The notes under the pieces were generated by a model, which was given only the letters and a program-made list of their open reading frames with translations, was not told the DNA's origin and did no database searches. This document shows, piece after piece, positions 45,587 through 53,728 of a DNA stretch of 64,000 bases; position 1 is the first letter of the stretch, and each line of letters begins with the position of its first letter. Origin of the DNA: Roseiarcus sp963764955 (GTDB taxonomy: Bacteria; Pseudomonadota; Alphaproteobacteria; Rhizobiales; Beijerinckiaceae); NCBI GenBank assembly GCA_963764955.1, contig CAVXVE010000008.1, positions 15,092 to 79,091 on the forward strand. The letters run 5' to 3'. Both the position numbers and the translations under genes were made by a program.

Positions 45587-46402
45587 TTGACCCAATGGCC
45601 GGCGCGCCTCGTTCTCGTCGGGGCGGGAAAAATGGGCGGAGCGATGGCGCAGGGCTGGCTCGACGCCGGCCTCCCCGCCGCTTCGCTGACCATTGTCGAG
45701 CCCAATCCGTCGGCTGAGATCGCTTCGCTCGCGGCGAGCCGCGGCGTTGCGCTCAATCCCCGCGTCGAAGCCGCACCCGATGTGCTTGTGCTCGCGGTGA
45801 AGCCGCAGAGCCTCGATCAGGTCGCGCCGCAGATCGCCGCGCTCGCGGCGGAACGGACGCTCCTGTTGTCGATCATCGCGGGCAAGACCATCGCCAATCT
45901 GACGGCGCGGCTCCCTCAGGCGCGCGCTGTCGTGCGGGCGATGCCCAATACCCCTGCGGCGATCGGCCGCGGGGTCACGGCGGCTTTCGCCAACGCGGAC
46001 GTCAATCCGGAGCAACGGCGCTGGTGCGAGCGCCTGCTTGGCGCGGTCGGCGCGTTCTTCTGGCTCGAGGACGAGGGCGCGATCGACGCCGTGACCGCGA
46101 TCTCCGGCTCGGGGCCGGCCTATGTGTTCGCCCTGACCGAGGCGCTCGCCGCGGCGGCGGAGAGGCTGGGCCTGCCGGCGGAGCTCTCGATGGGCCTCGC
46201 GCGGGGCACCGTCGAGGGGGCGGCGGAACTGATGCGCCGCGAAAGCGCGACCGCGCCCGCAACATTGCGCCAGAACGTCACTTCGCCGGGCGGCACCACC
46301 GCCGCCGCGCTCGCCGTGCTTAAGGACGCTCGAGGGCTCGATGATCTCATGGCGAGGGCGACGGCCGCGGCCCGCGCCCGCGCCGCGGAGATGGCGGGCT
46401 GA
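45587..46402 (+). CDS. proC: pyrroline-5-carboxylate reductase
   Basis: Last enzyme of proline synthesis (P5C to proline with NADPH), 271 residues, beginning at TTG 45587 after GAAGGGAG. Rossmann motif VLVGAGKMGGAMAQGW (10-25), the conserved VRAMPNTPAAIGRG and the C-terminal signature AITAISGSGPAYVFALTEAL, then LRQNVTSPGGTTAAAL, define ProC. It is followed closely by a TetR regulator and a LysE-type exporter. Confidence 0.95.
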   Translation: MTQWPARLVLVGAGKMGGAMAQGWLDAGLPAASLTIVEPNPSAEIASLAASRGVALNPRVEAAPDVLVLAVKPQSLDQVAPQIAALAAERTLLLSIIAGKTIANLTARLPQARAVVRAMPNTPAAIGRGVTAAFANADVNPEQRRWCERLLGAVGAFFWLEDEGAIDAVTAISGSGPAYVFALTEALAAAAERLGLPAELSMGLARGTVEGAAELMRRESATAPATLRQNVTSPGGTTAAALAVLKDARGLDDLMARATAAARARAAEMAG

Positions 46403-46470
46403 GCGGGGGTTCCTTGGCGGCGGGCGGCTGAGCGCATACATTGACGAGAGATCAGCCGGAGGAACGCGCC

Positions 46471-47190
46471 ATGGCGACGAGACCGAAAAGCGAGGCCAAA
46501 TCCAAGCCGACCGACACCCGCGGCAAGATCATCGACGCCCTGATGGAGCTCGCGGCGGAAACCCGCTTCGAGGACATTTCGATCCGCGACATCTGCAAGG
46601 CCGCCGACGTCTCGCTCGCGGATTTCCGCGACGCCTTCCCTTCCAAGGGCGCGGTGCTCGCCGGCTTCTCGCGTCGCATCGACCGCGCCGTCCTGGAGCA
46701 GGACACAGGCGAGCTTGCGGATGAAAGCCCGCGCGAGCGCCTGTTCGACGTCCTGATGCGCAGGCTCGAGGCGATGGCGCCCTATCGCGACGGCCTTCGG
46801 GAGGCGATCGCATGGCTGCGGCGCACGCCGGCCGCAGCGCTGGCGATGAACCAGGCGGCGACGAACTCCATGCGCTTCATGCTCGAGGCGGCCGGCATCG
46901 AAGCGCAGGGCGCGGGCGGCGCCGTCAAGCTCCAGGGCCTGGCGCTCGGCTGGGCGCGGGTGCTTCACGTCTGGCTCGACGACGAAGACCCGGCTTTGTC
47001 CAAGACCATGGCGGAACTGGATCGCGTGCTCACGCGCGGCGAGCGGGCGGCCGGAGGCGTTGACCGGCTGAGCGCGCTGGCGAGCCCCTTGACTGCGTTT
47101 GCTGACGCTGTTGGCCGCAGGGCGCGGCGCGGCGGGGGCCGCGAGGCGCGCAAGGAGGACCACGGCGACGAGGACGTGACCACGCTTTAG
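46471..47190 (+). CDS. TetR family transcriptional regulator
   Basis: Regulator of 239 residues from ATG 46471 (GGAGG 8 nt upstream; a TTG at 46441 is also in frame). N-terminal HTH: GKIIDALMELAAETRFEDISIRDICKAADVSLADFRDAF, where the usual YYHF is replaced by DFRDAF. The C-terminal domain has the COQ9-like pattern of helical ligand-binding regulators, and a basic tail (GRRARRGGGREARKE). The target may be the LysE gene 27 bp downstream. Confidence 0.85.
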   Translation: MATRPKSEAKSKPTDTRGKIIDALMELAAETRFEDISIRDICKAADVSLADFRDAFPSKGAVLAGFSRRIDRAVLEQDTGELADESPRERLFDVLMRRLEAMAPYRDGLREAIAWLRRTPAAALAMNQAATNSMRFMLEAAGIEAQGAGGAVKLQGLALGWARVLHVWLDDEDPALSKTMAELDRVLTRGERAAGGVDRLSALASPLTAFADAVGRRARRGGGREARKEDHGDEDVTTL

Positions 47191-47217
47191 AGCGGCCCAT
47201 CCGGCGGAGCATCTGAC

Positions 47218-47823
47218 CTGACCGTTCATCCTGAAATCTTTTGGGCGCTCTCCGCGTTCGCCCTCGTCGCCGGAATCACGCCCGGGCCGAACAACCTGAT
47301 GCTGATGACGTCGGGCGTGAAATACGGAGTGGGCCGCACCCTGCCCCATTGGGCCGGCGTCATCCTTGGCTTTGGGCTGATGATCGCCGTCGTCGGGCTT
47401 GGGCTCGACATCCTGTTCGAGCGCTTTCCGCAAATCCTGCCCGTCATGCGGATCGCCGGCTCGATCTATATGATCTGGCTTGCGCTCAAGATCGCGCTGG
47501 CGAAGCCGATGGGCGAGGTCGAGCCCGGCGGACGCCCGATCGGCTTTCTCGCCGCCGCCGCCTTTCAGTGGGTCAACCCGAAGGCCTGGGTGATGGCGTT
47601 GAGCGCGCTCGCGGCTTATGCCGGCGTCGTCGACGGCTATACGAAGAGCGTCCTCTTCATCGCCGCGCTCTGCGCCCTGATGGCGATCCCGTGCAGCGGC
47701 GTCTGGATGGTGTTCGGCGCTTCGCTTCGACGCCTGCTTAAGGATCCCCGCGTGATCCGGCCCTTCAACTGGACGATGGCGGCCCTGCTGGTCGCCTCGA
47801 TCGCGCCGGTCCTGTTCGAATAG
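47218..47823 (+). CDS. LysE/RhtB family exporter (no standard start codon visible)
   Basis: Amino-acid or metabolite exporter, six helices. Family N-terminus WALSAFALVAGITPGPNNLMLMTSG is encoded, but the first ATG (47299) falls inside it at NNLM, after the conserved TPGPNN. Between the in-frame stop (47188-47190) and 47299 there is no ATG, GTG or TTG. CTG 47218 has GGAG 9 nt upstream and would give a 201-residue protein of normal length; either CTG is used or an ATG has been misread. C-terminal blocks FQWVNPKAWVMALSA and FNWTMAALLVAS are typical. Confidence 0.85.
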   Translation: MTVHPEIFWALSAFALVAGITPGPNNLMLMTSGVKYGVGRTLPHWAGVILGFGLMIAVVGLGLDILFERFPQILPVMRIAGSIYMIWLALKIALAKPMGEVEPGGRPIGFLAAAAFQWVNPKAWVMALSALAAYAGVVDGYTKSVLFIAALCALMAIPCSGVWMVFGASLRRLLKDPRVIRPFNWTMAALLVASIAPVLFE

Positions 47824-47826
47824 CGC

Positions 47827-48744
47827 TTAGGCGCGCAAGCTCTCGCCGCCGAGCTTCACCATCACCACTTCCGGCGGGCGCAGGATGCGCACCGGCGCCA
47901 ACGACGTCCCGAGGCCGCCCGAAACAATCATCCGCCGTTCGCTGAGCGCGTATTCGCCATAGACGAACCTTCCGGAGCGCCGTCTGAGAAGCGACACCGG
48001 CGGCCCTAGAATTGGAAGATTGACCTGCCCGCCATGCATGTGGCCGGCGAGCGTCAGGGCGATCCGGTCGGGAACCCATGGAAAGAAGTAGGGCTCGTGG
48101 ACGAGAAGGATCGCCGGCGCGTCGTCGTCGATCCCGCGCATCGCCGCCCAGAGATCGTCGGCGCCGTGCCCGCGGCGGGGGTTCGGCACATGCGCCAGCA
48201 GGTCGCCAAGGCCGATCAGCCAGAAGGGCCGCCCGGCTTGAGACAATCGCACCGATTGATTTTCGAGCGGCGGAACGCCGGCGCTCGCCAGCGCGCGGCG
48301 GACGCTCAGGGAATTGTCCGGCGGGTCGGTCGGAATGGCCGCCGACCACCAGTCGTGATTGCCAAGGATCGAATAGACGCCGAGCGGCGCCTCGAGACGG
48401 GCGAGCTGCTCGGCCCAGGCGCCCGGCGGCACATAGCCGGATACAAACCGATGCGTGCACACATAGTCGCCGAGCAGCACCGTGAGATCCGGCTTCTGCG
48501 CATTGGCGAGGTCGACGATCTCGCCCACGCGCTCTTCCGACATCCAGGGATAGCAGGCGTGAATATCGGCGATGACCGCGATCTTGAGTTCGAGATCGTC
48601 AGGCCAGTTGGGGAGCTTGGGCGCGTATTCGGCGAGGGTCAGCGCCGATCCGGTCTCGTAGGCCGTCGCATAACCCGATAACGAAAGCGTGGCGGCCGCC
48701 GCGCCGCCGCCGACAAGCAACCGGCGCCTCGTCAAGTGAACCAT
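47827..48744 (-). CDS. metallophosphoesterase, Tat-signal containing
   Basis: Calcineurin-like phosphoesterase, 305 residues. The N-terminus (MVHLTRRRLLVGGGAAAATLSL) is a twin-arginine signal or anchor. Dinuclear metal motifs are complete: IADIHACYPW (DxH), VLLGDYVC (GD), ILGNHDWW (GNHD), LLVHEPYFF and LAGHMHGGQVNLP (GHxHGGQ). It resembles the YaeI/YkuE group of envelope phosphodiesterases, but the substrate is unknown. Convergent with the LysE gene (3 bp apart). Confidence 0.92.
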   Translation of the reverse strand: MVHLTRRRLLVGGGAAAATLSLSGYATAYETGSALTLAEYAPKLPNWPDDLELKIAVIADIHACYPWMSEERVGEIVDLANAQKPDLTVLLGDYVCTHRFVSGYVPPGAWAEQLARLEAPLGVYSILGNHDWWSAAIPTDPPDNSLSVRRALASAGVPPLENQSVRLSQAGRPFWLIGLGDLLAHVPNPRRGHGADDLWAAMRGIDDDAPAILLVHEPYFFPWVPDRIALTLAGHMHGGQVNLPILGPPVSLLRRRSGRFVYGEYALSERRMIVSGGLGTSLAPVRILRPPEVVMVKLGGESLRA

Positions 48745-48786
48745 CGGTTGCGCTCGCGCTGGCGCTCGTTCGCCCGGGCCCGTTTC

Positions 48787-49011
48787 CTACGCGTCCGCCT
48801 CGGCTTGTACAAGCGCGTCGGCAGGCGGAAGCAGAAAGAGTTCGCCCCGTTCGAGCGACTCGATCATCTCCGGCTCAAAGCCGTCCGGCGGCAGTCTCAA
48901 CGCCTCGGCGACCGCGGCGAGGCCGATGTCGCGATAGATGCGGGTGAGCACGCTGCCGGCGCTGCGCTGGTCGCCCGCATCGGGGATAACCTCGAAATAA
49001 TTGTCGCGCAT
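48787..49011 (-). CDS. hypothetical protein, 74 residues
   Basis: Unrecognised small acidic protein from ATG 49011 (MRDNYFEVIPDAGDQRSAG, then RIYRDIGLAAVAEALRLPPDG). No signal or membrane helix. The frame stays open upstream to 49176, but those residues lose the acidic helix-rich character and overlap a CtrA-type box, so the short form is preferred. It lies upstream of the metallophosphoesterase on the same strand, 42 bp away. Confidence 0.5.
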   Translation of the reverse strand: MRDNYFEVIPDAGDQRSAGSVLTRIYRDIGLAAVAEALRLPPDGFEPEMIESLERGELFLLPPADALVQAEADA

Positions 49012-49379
49012 GAGGGCTGCTTCAACTCCGGTTTGACTCGTAAGCCGCGGACGCGCCGCCGCGCCCGTCCGATGAAGGTGAGTGAAAGGATTTAACAGCG
49101 AATTAATGGCGCGACCGCGGTTTTCCATCCGTGCGCGCCTGCTCTCCGCCGTGTTTCGGCCGTAAAGCGCGGACATGGACCAGAGTGCGTCCAGTGACTC
49201 CCGCTCGGCCGGAACCAGGTCAAGGGATCGCGCGTTCCCGCAGGCGCCCGGTTCCCATGCTCCCCATGCGCCCTCTGTCCTTATTGATGTTTCAACGCAT
49301 TGTCGCCTCGCTCGCCGGTACGCGGTATGAGTCGGCGCGCCCGGTTCAACGCCGGGCCGCGAAAGGAGACCTCGAGAGC
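49012..49379. other. divergent intergenic region with promoter signals
   Basis: Spacer between the small hypothetical gene (leftward) and the AsmA gene (rightward). It contains the CtrA-type box at 49092-49106 and the AAAGGAG ribosome-binding site of the AsmA gene. Short frames in it show no recognisable family. Confidence 0.5.
49092..49106. promoter_or_regulatory. CtrA-type binding site (TTAA-N7-TTAA)
   Basis: TTAACAGCGAATTAA is an exact TTAA-N7-TTAA, the consensus for the alphaproteobacterial cell-cycle regulator CtrA. It is about 80 bp upstream of the small gene at 49011 and 274 bp upstream of the AsmA gene. In such GC-rich DNA an exact match in a promoter is uncommon. The site is seen; regulation is inferred. 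Confidence 0.5.
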
Positions 49380-51174
49380 ATGCGCCGCCCCTTGGCGTGG
49401 GGCTCAGTCCTGGCGTTGGTCGTTGCGCTGGCGGCGTGCGGTTTCATGCGCTGGCCCTTGTCGGCGGTGAAGGTCGGCGACAGTCTCAACGCGGCGTTCG
49501 GCGCTTCCCCGCGCCTCCATTGGACCGCTCCCCAGGCGGCGACCTTTTCGGCGTTGCCGTGGCCGAGCGTTCGCATCACCGATGCGCGCCTCGACGACGC
49601 GTATGGCGTCAACCTTCTCTCGGCGCCCGCGGCCCGCCTGAACCTGTCGCTGATCGACCTTCTGCGCGGCCGCGTCATCCCCACGGGCGCTCATCCTGGT
49701 CAGCCCCACGGTCAGGGTCGATATCGACCGTCCCCCCTTTGCCGGAGCGGCGGGGGGATCGGCGGGGCCGGCGACCGTCGCCAGGGCTCTGGCGCCCCTG
49801 ACCAGCCTGAGCCTGTCGAACGGCGTCCTGCGCCTCGTCAGCGCCAAGCGCGGCGTCGACACGCTCATCGACAATGTTCAGGGACGGTTCGACGGACTGA
49901 AAATCGGCGATCAATTGCGCTTCAGCCTTTCGGCGGTGTGGCGGAATACCCCTGTCAGGATCGCCGGCGCGCTCAGCGACCCGGAGAGCGCCGCAAAGGG
50001 CGCGCCAAGCGCGATCCTGTTCGCGCTCGATTCGCCATTGGCCAGGCTTGGGTTCAACGGCGCGCTCGCGCTCGGGGACGCGCGGAGCGCCGAGGGCGAT
50101 CTGACCGCGTCCGTTCCTTCGATCGCCGCCCTGACGGCTTTCCTCAATATCGGGCGCCCGCCGGTCCTCGCCGCCGACGACATTGCGCTCACAGCGAAAG
50201 TCAAGGCCGGCGCGCATGGGTGGACGCTGGACGACGCGACCCTGACCAGCGCCGGGCAGAGGGTTCAGGGCGCGCTGGCGATCGACGAAGCCGGCGGCCA
50301 TCCCACAATCTCCGGCACGCTCGCCGCCGAGACGCTGGAAATGAGCCCGCTCCTCGGACCGCCGCGGAGCTTGTTCGACCCTTCGGGCGGATGGAGCGCC
50401 AGGCCCTTCGCGGTCGCGGCGCTGCGGACCTTCGATCTCGACTTGCGTCTGTCCGCGGCCCATCTCGATGTCTACGGCCTCACGCTCGCTGACGCCGCCG
50501 CATCGGTGATCGTCAATGACGGCGCGCTCAACGTCACTCTGATCGACTCTGCGGCGTATGGCGGTCGCCTTCAGGGCGAGGCGGCCGTCGCCAGCGTCGG
50601 GCGCGACGTTGAGATGAGCGCGCGCGGCGAGCTTGTCGGCGCCGACCTTGGCGCGGCGATCGGCGACTTCGGCCAGCCCCTGATGACGGGGAGCGGCCGG
50701 GCGCAATTCGCCGTCGAGGCCTCCGGCGCTTCGCCCGCCGCCGCGATCGCCAGCCTGACCGGAACGGCGTCGCTCGAAGCGGCGGACGGCGCCATTCTCG
50801 GCGTCAACCTGGAGGAGGCGCTGCGCCGCAGCCGGCGCCGTCCGATCGATGTCGGGCGAGACCTCGGCCTCGGCGGAACGGCGTTCGACAAGCTCGACGT
50901 TTCTTTGTCGCTCGCCCACGGCCGCGCTCGGGTCGAACGCGCCGCGTTGACGAGCCACGGCGTGACCGCTGAAGCGAACGGTTTCGTCGATCTTGTCGCC
51001 CGGAGTTGGGCTCTCACCCTCAACGCGGTGCAGACCGACTCCGCGGGCGAGGAGTCGCAGGACGCCGGCCGCCTCACGCTCGACATCGGCGGCCCGTGGT
51101 CCGCGCCGGCGATCCGCGCGATTGGCGGAAGCGGCGCAACGCGGCCTTTCGCCGATCCGCCGCCCTCCCGCTGA
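49380..51174 (+). CDS. AsmA family protein (frameshifted)
   Basis: Envelope-associated AsmA-like protein, about 597 residues after repair. One N-terminal membrane helix (LAWGSVLALVVALAACG) leads into repeats of beta-strand-rich segments; the C-terminal AsmA_2-type block includes LRLSAAHLDVYGLTLADAAASV and GSGRAQFAVEASGASPAAAIASLTGTASLEAADGAILGVN. AsmA-like proteins are thought to affect lipid transport between membranes or outer-membrane assembly. ATG 49380 follows AAAGGAG. The frame breaks at GGG 49685-49687: dropping one G gives VIPTALILVSPTVRVDIDRPP. Confidence 0.88.
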
Positions 51175-51208
51175 ACGCGGCGGAAGGGCTTTATTGCGCG
51201 GCATTACT

Positions 51209-51229
51209 TTAACGATCGAACAGCGTTAA
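51209..51229. promoter_or_regulatory. inverted repeat upstream of the Tad genes
   Basis: TTAACG-N9-CGTTAA, perfect 6-bp arms, 34 bp after the AsmA stop and about 140 bp before the first TadE-like gene. It could be an operator or part of a weak terminator; no T-tract follows. Confidence 0.35.
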
Positions 51230-51367
51230 TGACGGAAGACTGGATTCTGTCCGATTCGCGCGCCGATTAGCTTGCATCTTCAGCAAAATTACACATCGAG
51301 GATAAGACCGGAGTAAGGCCTTAGCGCGCAGGATTCACAGTCAAAACGAGGCTGTGGTTCTGCGACG

Positions 51368-51937
51368 ATGAGGTCTGTGGGCGAATTCCTCGCTGGCGTG
51401 CGCCGACTGGGGCGAAAGCTTGCGGGCGACGAGACTGGCTCGCCGGCGATCGAATTCGCGCTGGTGTTTCCGATCTTCATCGGCGTCGTGCTCGCGACTT
51501 TGCAGGCGGGGTCGATCTTCCTGGTCAAGGCCTTCTTCGAATTGGCGGCGGAGGAGGCGGCGAGGATCGTCCTCACCAATCAGACCGACGCCTCGACCTT
51601 CACGGCGGCGCAATTCAAGACCGCAGTCTGCGGCGAGCTGACCGCACTCTTTGACTGCTCGCAGGTGACCCTCGAGCTCGAGCCTGTGCCTGCGGGCACG
51701 ACAAATCTCAGCACTCTGCTGCCGACATTCGACGCCACCGGAAAGGTCGTCGGAACGCCGACGGTCGATGTGGGCTCCAATTCCGCCGTCTCGGGCACCG
51801 ACATGCTGCTGGTCGTGATGTATCCGTGGCCGGTCTATGGCGGCCCGCTCGGCCTCAATTTCGCGAACATGGGCAGCGGCAAAATGCTGATGACCTCGAC
51901 CCAGGTGTTCCGCATCGAGCCCCGTTATGTGCAGTAA
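51368..51937 (+). CDS. TadE-like pilus assembly protein
   Basis: Pseudopilin-like protein of 189 residues. A short basic N-terminus is followed by DETGSPAIEFALVFPIFIGVVLATLQAG, the class-III prepilin (TadE/TadG) pattern with Glu in the hydrophobic helix; two Cys lie in the globular part. It should be processed by a TadV/CpaA-type peptidase and act in the Flp/Tad pilus. ATG 51368 precedes the family block closely. It overlaps the next TadE-like gene by 11 bp. Other tad genes are not in the window. Confidence 0.88.
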   Translation: MRSVGEFLAGVRRLGRKLAGDETGSPAIEFALVFPIFIGVVLATLQAGSIFLVKAFFELAAEEAARIVLTNQTDASTFTAAQFKTAVCGELTALFDCSQVTLELEPVPAGTTNLSTLLPTFDATGKVVGTPTVDVGSNSAVSGTDMLLVVMYPWPVYGGPLGLNFANMGSGKMLMTSTQVFRIEPRYVQ

Positions 51938-52577
51938 AAGCCGTCATCCGCAGGCGTTGCGCCGCAGGGCGCGCACATTCCTCGCCGACGCCCGAGGCCT
52001 GGCGGCTGTCGAGCTGGCGATGATCCTGCCACTGGCCCTCATGCTGTTGAGCCTGGTCGTCTATGGCGGCCAAGCCTATTGGGTGCAGCGCAAAGTGACG
52101 CTGGCCGCGACCACGGTCGCCAATATTTTCGCCCAGGCGAACAACAATAACCAATCCACCATCACTGCCGCCGAGCTCAACCAGATCCTCGAATATCCGA
52201 ACCTGATCCTCTACCCTTACAACGGCGCCACCGCCGCGGTCGAAGTGTCGCAATTGCTGGTCACCGTCAATGGGAACGGGACCGCGACCGGCACGGTCTG
52301 CGGCAGCTGGGCCAACGCCAACGGAACGGCCCGCCCGACGGGCCAGCAATTGTCGGTCGACCCGTCGATCGCTTCGGCCTTTTCCAGCTCGAACACGAAC
52401 GACAATCCCGCTTGCGGCGGCGTGGCCGCCAACACTGTCCCCACCAATTATGTGGTCCTGGGCGAAGTGCAGTATCCGTTCGAGCCGACCGGAATCTATT
52501 TCCCGGTGAGCTCGATGACCCTGCACGACTCGATCATCATGATCCCGCGGGTCGCGAGCCCGATCACCGTGCAATGA
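51927..52577 (+). CDS. TadE/TadG-like pilus assembly protein
   Basis: Protein of 216 residues with DARGLAAVELAMILPLALMLLSLVVYGGQAYWVQRKVTLAATTVANIFAQ, the TadE/G N-terminal helix and following amphipathic region. The rest is Asn/Thr-rich with three Cys, probably surface-exposed. Start codon ATG 51927 lies within the end of the preceding gene. It probably forms a minor-pilin pair with it. Convergent with the hydrolase gene. Confidence 0.85.
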   Translation: MCSKSRHPQALRRRARTFLADARGLAAVELAMILPLALMLLSLVVYGGQAYWVQRKVTLAATTVANIFAQANNNNQSTITAAELNQILEYPNLILYPYNGATAAVEVSQLLVTVNGNGTATGTVCGSWANANGTARPTGQQLSVDPSIASAFSSSNTNDNPACGGVAANTVPTNYVVLGEVQYPFEPTGIYFPVSSMTLHDSIIMIPRVASPITVQ

Positions 52578-52612
52578 CGGAAGGGCGGGCGGCCGCGCCC
52601 GGCCCTCCATTC

Positions 52613-53431
52613 TCACCGCCCGGTCAGAAAGGCCAGCGCCGCGCGTTCGAACGCCTGCGGGTTGTCGACATTGGCGGAGTGCGACGCGTTGGGGATGACG
52701 ACCCGCCGCACGTCCCTCAACGCGGTCTCGAGTCCGTCGAGGATGTGGTGGAAAGATCCCGGCGACCGTTCGCCGGCCATCAGCAGCGTCGGCGCCCCGA
52801 TCGCCTCGCAGTCGGCGCGCGTGAACGGCGCGCGCTGCTCTTTCATCTGCCCGATGAGCGTCGCGGCGTTGTCGCGCAACATCTGCTTTTGCGCTTCCGG
52901 CGTGCGCTCCCAGCCGCCCGGCCCGACGATCGCCTCGATCGTGGGCCTGAGGCCTTCGTCGATCTCGCCCCGCGCAATCCGCTCGGCCGCTTTCGCGTAG
53001 AGCGGGCCCAGCGCGATCGTCGGCTGAGCCCCGGCAAGCCCCGCCTCGAGATCGGGCGCCAGCACGCCGCCGGGTTCAACGAGGATGAGCGTGCGAATGA
53101 GGTCGGGAAAATTCTGCGCCACGCGGAAAGCGATATGCCCTCCCCGGGAATGGCCGAGCAGATGGACCGGCCCCGCCTTGAGGGCGCCGATGAAGCCGGC
53201 AATGTCGGCGGTGTGCTGCTGCACGGTGAAATCGTCGCCTTCGCCGTTCCATTTTTCCGGCCAGCAATGTCTGAGGCTGACCGCGATCGTGCGGTAATGC
53301 GCGCCGAACGGCGCCATCTGCGCCGCCCAGTGGCGGTAGTCGCAGAGCGTGCCGTGAACCAGAAGCAAGGGCGCGCCAGCCCCGCGTTCGACGAACGCCA
53401 TGTCATGGCCGTTCACTCGCAAAGCCGGCAT
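52613..53431 (-). CDS. alpha/beta hydrolase
   Basis: Alpha/beta-hydrolase-fold protein, 272 residues, no signal peptide. Oxyanion region LLLVHGTLCDYRHW, nucleophile elbow LLGHSRGGHIAF (Ser about 94) and catalytic His in VIPNASHSANVDNP are present; the acid is probably in the TLLMAGERSPG strand. The cap region runs between the elbow and that strand. Substrate unknown (ester or epoxide). It lies between the two Tad gene groups and seems unrelated to them. Confidence 0.9.
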   Translation of the reverse strand: MPALRVNGHDMAFVERGAGAPLLLVHGTLCDYRHWAAQMAPFGAHYRTIAVSLRHCWPEKWNGEGDDFTVQQHTADIAGFIGALKAGPVHLLGHSRGGHIAFRVAQNFPDLIRTLILVEPGGVLAPDLEAGLAGAQPTIALGPLYAKAAERIARGEIDEGLRPTIEAIVGPGGWERTPEAQKQMLRDNAATLIGQMKEQRAPFTRADCEAIGAPTLLMAGERSPGSFHHILDGLETALRDVRRVVIPNASHSANVDNPQAFERAALAFLTGR

Positions 53432-53662
53432 CGGCTGTCCCCAGAAATAGGCCCCGGCGGTCCGCTCCGCTCGCCCGCAAGGCAGCCATCCGATCTGCGA
53501 AGCTGTCAGGCAGTCGCGCGCAAGGCCGCGATCTTCTCACACGCCGCGCCGCCGCCGGCAAACCGCCTGCCTGCGCATCCGGAACGTCAACGCCGATCGC
53601 GGGCCGCCGCGTGCAATGGCCCCCTCGGCCCTCGGGAAGTCGGGTATGACGAAACAAAGCCA

Positions 53663-53694
53663 AGCCGATCCAAGCGGCTTGGCTTGGATCGGCT
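53663..53694 (-). terminator. intrinsic terminator downstream of the TadG-like gene
   Basis: A perfect 13-bp stem, AGCCGATCCAAGC (53663-53675) pairing with 53682-53694, with a 6-nt loop. On the minus strand it is followed by GGCTTTGTTTCG, a moderately T-rich run. It lies 35 bp after the TadG stop, so it should end that transcript before the hydrolase gene. Confidence 0.7.
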
Positions 53695-53728
53695 CGGGCA
53701 GGCTTGGAGGGATTCGGCCCCTTCGGCC

